NCBI RefSeq assembly: GCF_021390475.1
Contig: NZ_JAJUWS010000033.1
Coordinates: 1 to 64,000 of the forward strand
Direction of reading: 5' to 3'
Length of the DNA: 64,000 bases
DNA from: Streptomyces sp. ST2-7A
Lineage (GTDB): Bacteria; Actinomycetota; Actinomycetes; Streptomycetales; Streptomycetaceae
Shown here: piece by piece, positions 17,835 through 26,376 of the stretch
How the letters are laid out: the number at the start of each line of letters is the position of its first letter
How positions within the stretch are numbered: position 1 is the first letter of the stretch
The notes under the pieces: generated by a model
Seen by the model: only the letters and a program-made list of their open reading frames with translations
Told to the model about the DNA's origin: nothing
Database searches by the model: none
Program-made: the position numbers and the translations under genes

Positions 17835-18985
17835 GGTACCCCGCCGTGAACCCCGCCACCGAACACGCCATCGACCGGGTCGCCGAGCAGGTGGGCGAAC
17901 CCCCCACCGGGCACACCCCCGCGCCCGTCGGGGAGCCGCGCCCGGGCACCGACCCGGCCGAGCGCCCCCTCGTCTCCGTCATCATCCCCAACCACAACTA
18001 CGCGCGGACCCTGCCGCTGTGCCTGCGGGCCGTCGCCGAACAGAGCTACCCGCGCGTCGAGATCGTGGTCGTGGACGACGGCAGCACCGACAACTCCCCG
18101 CGCATCGCCGAGGAGTTCCCCTGCACTCTGGTGCGCACCTCCAACGCCGGCGTCTCCGCCGCCCGCAACACCGGCGTGCGGCACAGCAAGGGCTCCATCC
18201 TCTTCTTCCTGGACTCCGACATCGCGCTGCGCCCCGACGCCGTCGAACGCGCCGTCGACCTGCTGGAATCCGACCCCGACATCGGCTTCGTCTGCGGCAA
18301 CTACGACGACGTGCCGCTGATCGACGACGGATGGGTGGAGCGGTACAAGGTGCTCCACGGCCACCACTGGCGCCGGCGCACCGCCGGCGACGTGCGGGCC
18401 GCCTACTTCTCCATCGGCGCGATGCCCCGGGAGACGTACGAACGGGCGGGACCGCTGGACGAGACCCTGCGGGACACCGAGGACGTCGAGTACGGCGCCC
18501 GGCTGGCCCCGCTGGCCCGGGTCGTCCTGGATCCGCGCATCGTGGGCCGCCACGACGACGACGACCGCCTCGGCGTGCTGCTGCGCAAGCAGTACCGGCG
18601 CTCGGTGCCGCTGGTGGCGCTCTTCGCCGACCGGGAGCGCGCCCGTCCCGGACTCTCCGACACCGCCCACCAGCCGCTCGCCGTCACCGGCACCGCCCTG
18701 ATCGGCGCGGGGCTCCTCGGCGCGGCCCGCCGCCCCCGGGCGGGGGCGGCGGTGGCCGGCGTCGGACTCGGCCTCTTCACCGTCGCGGAACGCGGGATGC
18801 TGCGGCTGATCCGGGACCGGGCCGGAACGCGCGCGCTCCCCGCGATGGCGGCGCTGCACCTGATGACCCACGTCACCACCGGTGCCGCCGCCCTGGTGGG
18901 GGTCGGGCGATGGGCCCTGTCCCCGGCCTTCCGGCGGCGGTACCGGAACCCGGGGGCCGCCTCCCCGGCCGGGGAGGGGAGGTGA
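17831..18985 (+). CDS. Family 2 (GT-A) glycosyltransferase with C-terminal membrane segments
   Basis: The 384-residue product has the GT2 fold: VSVIIPNHNYARTLPLCLRAV, VEIVVVDDGSTDNS (nucleotide-binding Asp), GVSAARNTGVRHSKG, and ILFFLDSDIAL (DxD-type metal site). A DTEDVEYGARL motif (ED) supplies a possible base. After residue 290 hydrophobic helices (GTALIGAGLLGAARR, AAVAGVGLGLFTVAE, LMTHVTTGAAALVGVG) anchor it to the membrane. It would use an activated sugar to extend or make a lipid-linked sugar. GTG 17831 overlaps the UbiA stop and its own stop overlaps the next start, so it is part of one coupled transcript. Confidence 0.9.
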   Translation: MRYPAVNPATEHAIDRVAEQVGEPPTGHTPAPVGEPRPGTDPAERPLVSVIIPNHNYARTLPLCLRAVAEQSYPRVEIVVVDDGSTDNSPRIAEEFPCTLVRTSNAGVSAARNTGVRHSKGSILFFLDSDIALRPDAVERAVDLLESDPDIGFVCGNYDDVPLIDDGWVERYKVLHGHHWRRRTAGDVRAAYFSIGAMPRETYERAGPLDETLRDTEDVEYGARLAPLARVVLDPRIVGRHDDDDRLGVLLRKQYRRSVPLVALFADRERARPGLSDTAHQPLAVTGTALIGAGLLGAARRPRAGAAVAGVGLGLFTVAERGMLRLIRDRAGTRALPAMAALHLMTHVTTGAAALVGVGRWALSPAFRRRYRNPGAASPAGEGR

Positions 18986-20235
18986 GCGACCCGCGCACGG
19001 CGGCGGGATCGACCCGGCCCGGCGGCCCCGCCGTCGCGGTTCCGGTTCCGGGCACGGAACCGGAACCGGGGGCCGGCGGGCCCCCGGGACCGCGACCCGG
19101 CCCGGCCCCGCCGACCGGTCGGGTCCTAGCGGGCCGAACCCCGGCCGGCCGCTGCCTCGACGCGCTCCGCGCGGCCCTGCGCCGCCCCCTCGTCCGGCAC
19201 ACCCTGACCGTGCTGTTGGTGGTGGCGTGCGCCGGTTTCCTGGCCCACTCCCTGGCCGCCGACCGGGCGGCGGCCGAGGCGGCGGTCGGCCGGCTCGGGC
19301 CCGTGCTGCCGCTCGCCCTGCTGCCCGCCCTGGTCGGCCTGTGGCTGACCGCGCTGTCCTGGCGCGAGCCCCTCCAGTCCCTCTCCGGGCCGATGACGCG
19401 GCTGAGCGCCGTCCAGCTCTTCGCGGCGGGAAGTCTGGGCAAGTACGTGCCGGGTGTGATGTGGTCCATCGTGCTCCAGGTCCGCCTGGCCGCCTCCTCG
19501 GGCATCACGGTCCTGCACTTCACCGCCGCCTTCGGCCTCTACGGCGCGGTCGCCCTGGCCACCGGCGCCGCCCTCGGCGCCCCGACGCTGCTGGGGTTGC
19601 TGTACGGCGGCGGCGCCGCGCTCGCCTCCGCGGGCGCGGCCGTCCTCGTGCTGCTCGCCATGCCGTGGCTGCTGGGCGCCGCGATGCGCCTGGCCCGCAG
19701 GCTGCCCGCGCTGGGCCGGCGGCTCGCCGAGGTTCCGGCCGGCGTGCTGCGCCGTTCGGTGTGGCTGTGCGCGGTGTCCTGGGTGATCACCGGTCTCCAC
19801 CTGTGGGTGCTGGTCGTCGCGCTGGGCGCCGACCCGATGGCGGCGCTGATCCCCTGCGTGGGCGGGTTCGCCCTGGCCACCGCCCTGGCGAGCCTGGTGG
19901 TGATCCTGCCGGACGGCATCGGGGTGCGGGAGGCCCTGCTCGCCGTCGCGTTGGTGCCGTTGCTCCCCGTCCCGGAGGCCGCGGCGGCCGCGGCGGCCAG
20001 CCGGCTGGTTCTCGCCGCGGCCGATGTCCTCGCCTTCGGCTACGGGACTATCGTCGGCCGCCGCCCACCGTCCCCCGGGGACCGGCGGCCGGCGGCCGTC
20101 GATCACCCGGAGGTCGGCGCGTCCCCCGGGACCTCCCCCGGGACGCGCCGCCCGCGGGTCGGACCGCCGAACCCGACCCCGAACCGGAGACCACCGACCG
20201 TCGCACACCGGACCCGCGACCGTTCGAGCCGCTGA
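18982..20235 (+). CDS. Lysylphosphatidylglycerol-synthase-TM (UPF0104)-like polytopic protein, possible flippase
   Basis: The 417-residue product has a disordered N terminus (1-65) and about eight membrane helices between 70 and 350. It includes the family-like stretches SAVQLFAAGSLGKYVPGVMWSIV and SLVVILPDGIGVREALL. This is the transmembrane half of MprF/LPG-synthase proteins without the catalytic half. Relatives move lipids or lipid-linked sugars across the membrane, so it may flip the product of this operon. The C-terminal 60 residues are Pro/Arg-rich and disordered. GTG 18982 overlaps the GT2 stop by 4 bp. Confidence 0.86.
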   Translation: MSDPRTAAGSTRPGGPAVAVPVPGTEPEPGAGGPPGPRPGPAPPTGRVLAGRTPAGRCLDALRAALRRPLVRHTLTVLLVVACAGFLAHSLAADRAAAEAAVGRLGPVLPLALLPALVGLWLTALSWREPLQSLSGPMTRLSAVQLFAAGSLGKYVPGVMWSIVLQVRLAASSGITVLHFTAAFGLYGAVALATGAALGAPTLLGLLYGGGAALASAGAAVLVLLAMPWLLGAAMRLARRLPALGRRLAEVPAGVLRRSVWLCAVSWVITGLHLWVLVVALGADPMAALIPCVGGFALATALASLVVILPDGIGVREALLAVALVPLLPVPEAAAAAAASRLVLAAADVLAFGYGTIVGRRPPSPGDRRPAAVDHPEVGASPGTSPGTRRPRVGPPNPTPNRRPPTVAHRTRDRSSR

Positions 20236-20307
20236 ACGCCCGACGGGCCAACGCCCGAACCACGAACCACACCTCACGAACACCCGAACCACGAAAGGGA
20301 CACCCCC

Positions 20308-21297
20308 GTGCTCACCACCCCGTACGGCACCACCGTCCTGGAACGACTGCGCGGCGAGCGGGCCGCGCTCGGCACGATGTACTTCGGCACCACCGTGGAC
20401 GAGAAGACCTCCTTCGCCCTCCTCGACCGCTGGGTCGAGCGCGGTGGACGGGTCCTGGACACCGCCAACTGCTACGCCTTCTGGGCACCGGACGGTACCG
20501 GCGAGGAGTCCGAGCTGCTCATCGGCCGCTGGATGGCCGAACGCGGCGCCCGCGACGACGTGCTGATCACCAGCAAGGTGGGTTGCCTGCCCGACCCGCT
20601 GGACGGACCCTTCCCGGAGTCGGCCGAGGGCCTGGGTCCGGACGTGATCCGCCGACAGCTCGACCTGAGCGCCGAACGACTCGGGTGTTCGTCCATCGAC
20701 CTGTACCTCACCCACGCCGACGATCCGTCGGTCCCGCTCGCCGACACCCTGGGGGCCCTCTCCGAGGCGGTCCGCTCGGGCCGGGTCGGCGTGATCGGCG
20801 CCAGCAACACCGACGCCGCGCGGATGCGGGAGGCCGAGGCCCTGGCGGCGGCGGACGACTCCCTGGCCGCGCCGCGCGTGGTGCAGATGCGCCACTCCTA
20901 CCTGTGGCCGGACCCCGGTCACAACATCGCCCCGCAGCGCCCCCTGGACCGTGACCTCGTGGCGTGGGCGGCGGAGCACGACGGTGTCCTCCAGGGGTAC
21001 TCGCCGCTGCTCCAGGGCGCGTTGACCCGTCCCGACCGGCAGCTCTCCCCGGAGTACCGCGACGGGACGAACGAGCGTCGCCTGCGCCTGTTGCGGGAAC
21101 TCGCCGACCGGATGGGCGTCACCGCCAACCAGGTTGCGCTGGCCTGGATGGTCGGCGGACAGCGGCCGGTGATGCCGGTGCTCGGCGTCAGCCGACTCGA
21201 GCAGTTGGACGAGGCGATGGACGCCCTCGACCTCGAACTGCCCGGGGAGGTCCGCGCCGAACTCGACGCCCTCGCCCCGCTGGGCCGCATGGCCTGA
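20308..21297 (+). CDS. Aldo/keto reductase
   Basis: The 329-residue product is a TIM-barrel aldo/keto reductase of usual length. The catalytic tetrad is visible as GGRVLDTANCYAFW (Asp, Tyr), VLITSKVG (Lys) and DLYLTHADD (His). The NADPH-binding end reads VMPVLGVSRLEQLDEAMDAL. It reduces aldehydes or ketones, often in sugar or natural-product metabolism. GTG 20308 follows GAAAGGGA. A 72-bp gap separates it from the flippase-like gene, so it is probably the last gene of the same transcript. Its substrate may be an intermediate of the lipid-linked sugar pathway. Confidence 0.92.
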   Translation: MLTTPYGTTVLERLRGERAALGTMYFGTTVDEKTSFALLDRWVERGGRVLDTANCYAFWAPDGTGEESELLIGRWMAERGARDDVLITSKVGCLPDPLDGPFPESAEGLGPDVIRRQLDLSAERLGCSSIDLYLTHADDPSVPLADTLGALSEAVRSGRVGVIGASNTDAARMREAEALAAADDSLAAPRVVQMRHSYLWPDPGHNIAPQRPLDRDLVAWAAEHDGVLQGYSPLLQGALTRPDRQLSPEYRDGTNERRLRLLRELADRMGVTANQVALAWMVGGQRPVMPVLGVSRLEQLDEAMDALDLELPGEVRAELDALAPLGRMA

Positions 21298-21307
21298 GTC
21301 CCGACCG

Positions 21308-21346
21308 CCCGGCCCCGCCCTCCCCGACGAGAGGGCCGGGGCCCGG
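21308..21346. terminator. Probable terminator hairpin after the aldo/keto reductase gene
   Basis: CCCGGCCCCGCCCTC (21308-21322) pairs with GAGGGCCGGGGCCCG (from 21331) with one bulged base and an 8-nt loop. It lies 10 bp after the stop and before a convergent gene, as expected for the end of the operon. Confidence 0.5.
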
Positions 21347-21360
21347 CGGTGGGTGCCAGC

Positions 21361-21884
21361 TCACCCCCGGGAGGACCTCGTCAGCGGCGTGGTGTGCCGG
21401 GCCACCAGCAGCCGTGCCTCCTCGATCTCCTCCGGGGAGGCGAACAGCCGTTTGGAGAGCACCATCACGGGCGCGGAGATCCCCCGGGAGCCGAGCAGCA
21501 CGAGACAGCGCCCCGTCTCCGCCCGGTGGGGAAAGCCTCCCAGCCCGTCGTGAACGTCGAGAGCGCGTCGCCCGCCTCGATTCCGGCGTCGTGGATACGG
21601 ACGCGGCACTCGCCGCGTGCCGCCGCCCGGGCGTCCAGCCGCCGCAGCCTCAGGCGGTCCGCCGCCCACCCCATCACGCCTCCGATCAGGGGGCCGGCGC
21701 CGAGAAGGCCGGCGTACCGCGCCCACTCCCGATCCGGGAGAAGCCACGCGGCCACCACGCACCCACCCGCGATCACCAACACCACGGCGAGACCCCACCG
21801 CAGGGCACGCATGCCCCTGCGGGCCCGCATCCCGTCCCACAGATCCCGCCCGGTGACCCGTCCGGCCACCTCCACCGCCCGCAC
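21361..21884 (-). pseudogene. YcxB-like membrane protein gene with a single-base frameshift
   Basis: The first part (GTG 21884 after GGAGGGGAG) encodes two membrane helices (LRWGLAVVLVIAGGCVVAAWLL, YAGLLGAGPLIGGVMGWAA). It then encodes a domain ending GDALSTFTTGWEAFPTG. At about 21525 the coding signal jumps to another frame: ETGRCLVLLGSRGISAPVMVLSKRLFASPEEIEEARLLVARHT, a typical YcxB-like C terminus. One extra G in the GGG run after ACC would restore a 174-residue protein. So this is either a true frameshift mutation or a sequencing error in a G-run. YcxB-like proteins are small two-TM proteins of unknown role. Neighbours give no further clue. Confidence 0.75.
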
Positions 21885-22014
21885 ACCGCACTCCCCTCCG
21901 TGCCGCCGCGCTCCTCGCGGCGGGACATCCGGAAGTCTCCCGGGTCGCACCGACGCCCCCGGGCGGCCGTGTGGAGGAACGGCCGCCCGGGGGCGTGGGG
22001 CACCCACGACCGGG

Positions 22015-22326
22015 TCAGTTGATCCACGCCTCCAGGCGAATCGTCCCGACACCGTCGTTGAAACAGCGGAATCGGGACCAGGAGCCGTTGGCGACGCCAC
22101 TCTCCCCCCGTGCCATGCACTCCCGCTGCGCCACGCCGGAGGAGCCGGTGTAGAAGAAGTAATCCACCACCTGCCAGCCGAACGACGCGGTCTCGCCGAC
22201 CGCCCCGGAGGCCGTGCCGCCCGCCGGGGCGGCGGTCGCGGGACCGGCCAGCATCGCGCCGCCGCCGGCGAACACCGCCACGGCGACCACCGAGGTCGAT
22301 AATCTCCCGAGCCACTTGCGTGTCAT
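22015..22326 (-). CDS. Small secreted protein, function unknown
   Basis: The 103-residue product starts at ATG 22326, 5 nt after a perfect GGAGGT. Residues 1-34 are a Sec signal peptide (TRKWLGRLSTSVVAVAVFAG...GPATA, AxA cleavage). The mature 70 residues contain FGWQVVDYFFYTGSSG and two Cys (RECMARG, RFRCFND) that may form one disulfide. Aromatic and polar content suggests a compact beta-rich extracellular protein. No family is recognised. The next gene on this strand, 130 bp downstream, is the frameshifted YcxB-like gene. Confidence 0.82.
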   Translation of the reverse strand: MTRKWLGRLSTSVVAVAVFAGGGAMLAGPATAAPAGGTASGAVGETASFGWQVVDYFFYTGSSGVAQRECMARGESGVANGSWSRFRCFNDGVGTIRLEAWIN

Positions 22327-22674
22327 GCGAACCTCCGGGATCGGGGGTGGGCCGGAGGCCCACCGCACCCGGTAAGGCTGCCCCGACACCGACGCCCCGA
22401 CACCCCGCCCGGGGGCGGGCGCCCAGGGTGACACCATCCCAACGCTCCGGGTGATCACCACATCGTGCCCCGCGACCCGGAAGAGTCGGTATGGTCCCGG
22501 CATCGGACTTGAAGGGGCACTCGCCGTCATGCGGCCACCGCCCCTTCCTTCTTTCCCCTTCCGCCATTTTTCCCCTTCCGCCATTTCCTCGGGCGCCCAC
22601 CCCTTCAGGACGGGCCGACGGGCAGGGGCGACGCCACCAGGTGGATCACCTCATCAGGTGAATTCCGCACTCCC
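22327..22674. other. Intergenic region with a 17-bp-period repeat
   Basis: No gene is seen. It must hold the promoter of the secreted-protein gene. At 22555-22586 the unit CCCCTTCCGCCATT occurs twice, 17 bp apart. Confidence 0.5.
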
Positions 22675-24225
22675 TCACCCCGCGCCGCCGCGGCGGGCGA
22701 GGGCGGCGCGCAGGTCCTCCGCCCGGCGGGCCGGGTCGCGGGCCTCCGTGGCGCCGGCGATGTGGGCGTCGGGGCGGATCAGCAGGGCGGTGCGTCGGTC
22801 GGGGTTGGCCCACCGGACGTGCCACACCCGGTCCGCGTCCGGCGTGCCGGCGAACGGTGAGGGCTCCCCCGCCGGTGTGACCAGCACGAACCGGCCGGCC
22901 CGCAGCACCCCGTACAGCCGCGACGGGGCCCGTCCGGTGTCCGACGGCCCGCCGGGGGCACCGCCCGGGAAACCGTCGGCCAACGCGAGGTCGGGGGCCT
23001 GGCGGCCGACGAGCGGGTGCGCCCCGCGCTCGGCTCGGTAGCCGAGCCCGATGCCGGTGACCTGGCCCAGCCCTCGGTCGCGCAGCGCCGGGGTGTCGGC
23101 GAACAGTCGGACGGCGAGGTCGCGCACGGCCCGGGCCGGCGCCGGGCGGAGCACGGCCGCGCGCAGCAGCGCACCGCTGCTGCGCAGCGCCAACGCGCCG
23201 ATCGGGTGCCGTTCGGCGTGGTAGGTGTCCAGCAGGTCCCCGGCTCCGGGACGGCCCTCCAGCGCGGCGACGAGCTTCCAGGAGAGGTTGCCCGCGTCCT
23301 GGAGCCCGGTGTTCATGCCCTGGCCGCCGGCCGGGGAGTGCACGTGCGCCGCGTCCCCGGCGAGGAAGACCCGCCCCACGCGGTAGGTCGGCACCTGCCG
23401 TTCCTCGCTGCGCAGTCGGGAGAGCCACTGCGCGTCGCGCATGCCGAAGTCGGTGCCCAGCACGCGGCGGGTGATCTCCCGGAGTTCGTCGAGGTCGACG
23501 GGGGTGTCCTCCGGGACCTCGTTGCGCGGGTCCCAGCCGACGACGCGGTACCGGCCGTCGCCGAAGGAGGCGATGAGGGCGAAGGCGTTGTCACGGGCGT
23601 CCGCCCTCACCGGTCCCTGCGGCGGGCCTGCGAGCCGGACGTCGGCCAGGACGAGGGAGGCGGGGAAGGTCTGCCCGGGGAACGGCAGGCCGACCGCCTC
23701 GCGGACGGTGCTGCGGTGGCCGTCGGTGCCCACCACCCAGCGGGCACGCAGGGCATCCCCCGTCCCCCCGCCGGCGTTCCCGTCCCCGCCGGCCCCGGAC
23801 GAGCCGGCACGGCGCACCCGCACCGTCACCGCCGCCTCCCACTGCTCCACCCCGATCGCCTCGGTGCCGTACCGGATGTCCGCGCCGGCCTTCCGCGCCC
23901 GGCGCTCCAGCAGTCGCTCGACCTCGTACTGCGGGGTGACCAACAGAAACGGGAACCGGGTGCGCAGCCCGGTGAGGTCGAGTTCGACGCCGGCGATCCC
24001 GCGCGGCCGGGCCACCCGCCGACCCCGGTCGATCAGGTCGTCGGCGAGGCCGCGCGCGTCGAGGTACTCCAGGGTGCGGGCGTGCACGGCCAGGGCCCGG
24101 GTGAGGTTGGAGAGCCCGGGCGGACGGCGTTCCAGCAGCACCACGGACCGCCCGGCCGCCGCCAGGTCCCCGGCGAGCAGCAGCCCGACGGGTCCGGCTC
24201 CCACCACGATCACCTCGGCGTCCAT
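22675..24225 (-). CDS. FAD-dependent aromatic-type monooxygenase (PF01494)
   Basis: The 516-residue product has the FAD dinucleotide-binding motif at the N terminus (EVIVVGAGPVGLLLAGDLAAAG), the DG motif region (VVGTDGHRSTVREAVG), and the second FAD motif (RVFLAGDAAHVHSPAGGQGMNTGLQDAGNLSWKL). A thioredoxin-like C-terminal part (about 400-510) has LVGRQAPDLAL and LIRPDAHIAG, as in PheA/RdmE-type hydroxylases. It adds one oxygen atom to aromatic or polyketide substrates using NAD(P)H. ATG 24225 follows GGGAGCGGGGC. It stands alone, so its substrate is unknown; catabolism of phenols and tailoring of a natural product are both possible. Confidence 0.9.
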   Translation of the reverse strand: MDAEVIVVGAGPVGLLLAGDLAAAGRSVVLLERRPPGLSNLTRALAVHARTLEYLDARGLADDLIDRGRRVARPRGIAGVELDLTGLRTRFPFLLVTPQYEVERLLERRARKAGADIRYGTEAIGVEQWEAAVTVRVRRAGSSGAGGDGNAGGGTGDALRARWVVGTDGHRSTVREAVGLPFPGQTFPASLVLADVRLAGPPQGPVRADARDNAFALIASFGDGRYRVVGWDPRNEVPEDTPVDLDELREITRRVLGTDFGMRDAQWLSRLRSEERQVPTYRVGRVFLAGDAAHVHSPAGGQGMNTGLQDAGNLSWKLVAALEGRPGAGDLLDTYHAERHPIGALALRSSGALLRAAVLRPAPARAVRDLAVRLFADTPALRDRGLGQVTGIGLGYRAERGAHPLVGRQAPDLALADGFPGGAPGGPSDTGRAPSRLYGVLRAGRFVLVTPAGEPSPFAGTPDADRVWHVRWANPDRRTALLIRPDAHIAGATEARDPARRAEDLRAALARRGGAG

Positions 24226-24354
24226 GCCCCGCTCCCTCCTCGGTGGTCCCGGCGCGCGCCCGCCGCACGCCCGGTCCACCCCTGGTTCCCCGCCCCGCCC
24301 GTCCCACTCCGGGAAATCGAGACGGGGCGCCGGATCCGGGCCCGAGGGCTCCCC

Positions 24355-26376
24355 TCACCGAAGGGAGGCGATGAGGACGATGAGGACGACGATGGCCAGG
24401 ATCGCCGCGCCCCCGCCCCCCAACACCAACCAGGCCGGATCCACCCGGGGGCGGGCCCCGGTTTCCCCCGCCTCCGACGGTCTCCCACCGGTCGTCGGCA
24501 TAGGTGACGGGGGTGACGGGAGTGGCGAAGGTGACGGGGGTGGGGGCGCGGGTGGTTGTCGGGGGAGGTCGGGGGTCCGCCGGACGGGCCGGTCGGCCAG
24601 GTGGCGGACGACCCGTCGCCACGCCTCGGGGGGAAGGTCGGGAGGACGGCCGGTGACCGGTTCCAGCACGGCGTGGCGGAGCCAGGGGTCCGCCACGTGG
24701 TCCGGCGCGTCGAGCGCGGCGCGGAACAGCACGTCCAGGTCGTGGCGGTACCGGTCGTCCCGGGCCAGGGGGGCGACGGTCCGGGTGAACAGGTCGGCCA
24801 GCCGGCGGATGTCCTCCTCCCCACGGCCCCACCGCTCGTGGCCGTCCCCGGCGCCCTCCAGCAGGCGGGGGAGCAGGCGGAGCACTTGTCCGCACACCTC
24901 GTGCCGCGCCCGCGGGCCCCGGATCTCCGCCCGCGTCGCGTCGGCCAGCCGGTCGAGCCGCTCGTTCACCTCCTGCCGGGACATGTCGTGGGCCCGCCCG
25001 AGTTCCTCCAGGTGCAGGCGGTCGGCCCGGTCCTCGGGGTCGTGCGGGTCGGCCCGGTCGTGGGGGGCGTGCCCCTCGTACGGGGCGTGCGGGGCACGCC
25101 CGTCGTACACGGTCGAGCCGCCCGGGAGGTGGGACGCAGGGGCGTCCCAACCGGCGTGGCGCCCCGCGTGATCGGGTCGGGGACGCGCCGGGGGCTCACC
25201 GGCACGGTGACGGGTGGGGGCGGCGCCGGGGCCCGGGGTGTCCGCGCGCGAGGGGCCGGGACCGGTGTATCCCGCCCCGTCGGCCCGTCGCGGCGTGGCC
25301 CGCCCCTCCGGCGGAACGGGTTCCTGCTCCGCCGGGGAGCGACGGATCGGCCGGGCGTCCCCCCGCGCACCACCCCGGAGCCGCCGCTCCAACCATTCGC
25401 ACCGATCGGGCCATCCCATGTCGGTGGACCGGGGCAGCCACGTGTCCAGCGCGGGCGTCGCCGACCGTTTGCCGACGTTCCGCAGCATCTCCTCCACCAA
25501 CCGGCGGGCCGACTCGTGCTCGGAGCCGTTCCCGGGCGGTTGGGCGCCGTCAAGCCTGGCCGGCGCGTCGGCTCCACCCTGCCCCGCCTCCCAGCGCGGT
25601 ACGCAGGTCAGGTCCAGGGGGTGGGTGTCGGTCGTGTCGTGGGTGGCGAACGTCCACGGTCTGCCCCTCCAGGTGCCGAAGAGAAGGTGCAGCCCGAGGT
25701 ACAGGACGGGGACCGACTCGTGGTCGGGCAGGAGGGAGCGGGAGTCGTCGACGAGCAGCGACACCCGTCGCGCCGGGTCGCGCAGCCAGGTGGCGGTGAC
25801 CGCCGCCAGGGCGTCCCCGACCCGGTGCAGTTCGGCGGACAAGTCCTCCCGGAACGTGCTCCCGAACGCGATGACCCGGTCGGCGGACAGTAGCGGTAAC
25901 GCCCCCCACCCCCCGCCCTCGGCGTCCACCGGGGTTCTCGCGAGGCGCCGGGTGAGGCCCAGGCACACCGGCGTGGTCAGGACGTCCGCCGATCCCGTGA
26001 GCACCAGGCTCTCGGTACTGGGGCGACCGGCACCGTCCGTGTGGGGCCGTCGGGCGATGAGCGCCACGTTCCCCTCCGGGGTCGTGATGCGCACGAAACT
26101 CCGGCGCCCCTCGTGGTTGTCCGGGACCCAGAGCAGGGGTGAGATGTGCGCCCCGAGGCGCTCGGCAGCTTCCCTGGAGCAGGAGGCCGCGACCGGTCCC
26201 ATGCCGGTGCGCGGGATGCCGTGGTTGCCCCCCCACCGGAACAGGACCTGATCCACGGCGCCCCCACCGGCCACCGGCCGTCCGCCCGCCGGCCGGTTGT
26301 CCGCACCTCCCGGGGGCCCGGGACGGCCCGGCTGCCCGGAGGACTCCGGCCGTTTCGATCGATGGGTGTCGCTCAT
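24355..26376 (-). CDS. GTPase-associated protein (GAP1-like) with C-terminal membrane anchor
   Basis: The 673-residue product opens its first domain with VDQVLFRWGGNHGIPRTGMGPVAASC (from about residue 40). This is characteristic of the GAP1 N-terminal domain of GTPase-associated systems. A middle domain (to about 300) includes VSLLVDDSRSLLPDHESVPVLYLGLHLLFGTW. A Pro/Arg-rich linker (about 330-450) is followed by a helical domain and a single C-terminal membrane helix (LGGGGAAILAIVVLIVLIA). ATG 26376 overlaps the stop of the GTPase gene (ATGA) and follows GGAGGGGAG. Such proteins occur beside dedicated GTPases and are thought to act as adaptors or regulators; biochemical function is unknown. 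It is the last gene of the nine-gene operon. Confidence 0.8.
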   Translation of the reverse strand: MSDTHRSKRPESSGQPGRPGPPGGADNRPAGGRPVAGGGAVDQVLFRWGGNHGIPRTGMGPVAASCSREAAERLGAHISPLLWVPDNHEGRRSFVRITTPEGNVALIARRPHTDGAGRPSTESLVLTGSADVLTTPVCLGLTRRLARTPVDAEGGGWGALPLLSADRVIAFGSTFREDLSAELHRVGDALAAVTATWLRDPARRVSLLVDDSRSLLPDHESVPVLYLGLHLLFGTWRGRPWTFATHDTTDTHPLDLTCVPRWEAGQGGADAPARLDGAQPPGNGSEHESARRLVEEMLRNVGKRSATPALDTWLPRSTDMGWPDRCEWLERRLRGGARGDARPIRRSPAEQEPVPPEGRATPRRADGAGYTGPGPSRADTPGPGAAPTRHRAGEPPARPRPDHAGRHAGWDAPASHLPGGSTVYDGRAPHAPYEGHAPHDRADPHDPEDRADRLHLEELGRAHDMSRQEVNERLDRLADATRAEIRGPRARHEVCGQVLRLLPRLLEGAGDGHERWGRGEEDIRRLADLFTRTVAPLARDDRYRHDLDVLFRAALDAPDHVADPWLRHAVLEPVTGRPPDLPPEAWRRVVRHLADRPVRRTPDLPRQPPAPPPPSPSPLPSPPSPMPTTGGRPSEAGETGARPRVDPAWLVLGGGGAAILAIVVLIVLIASLR

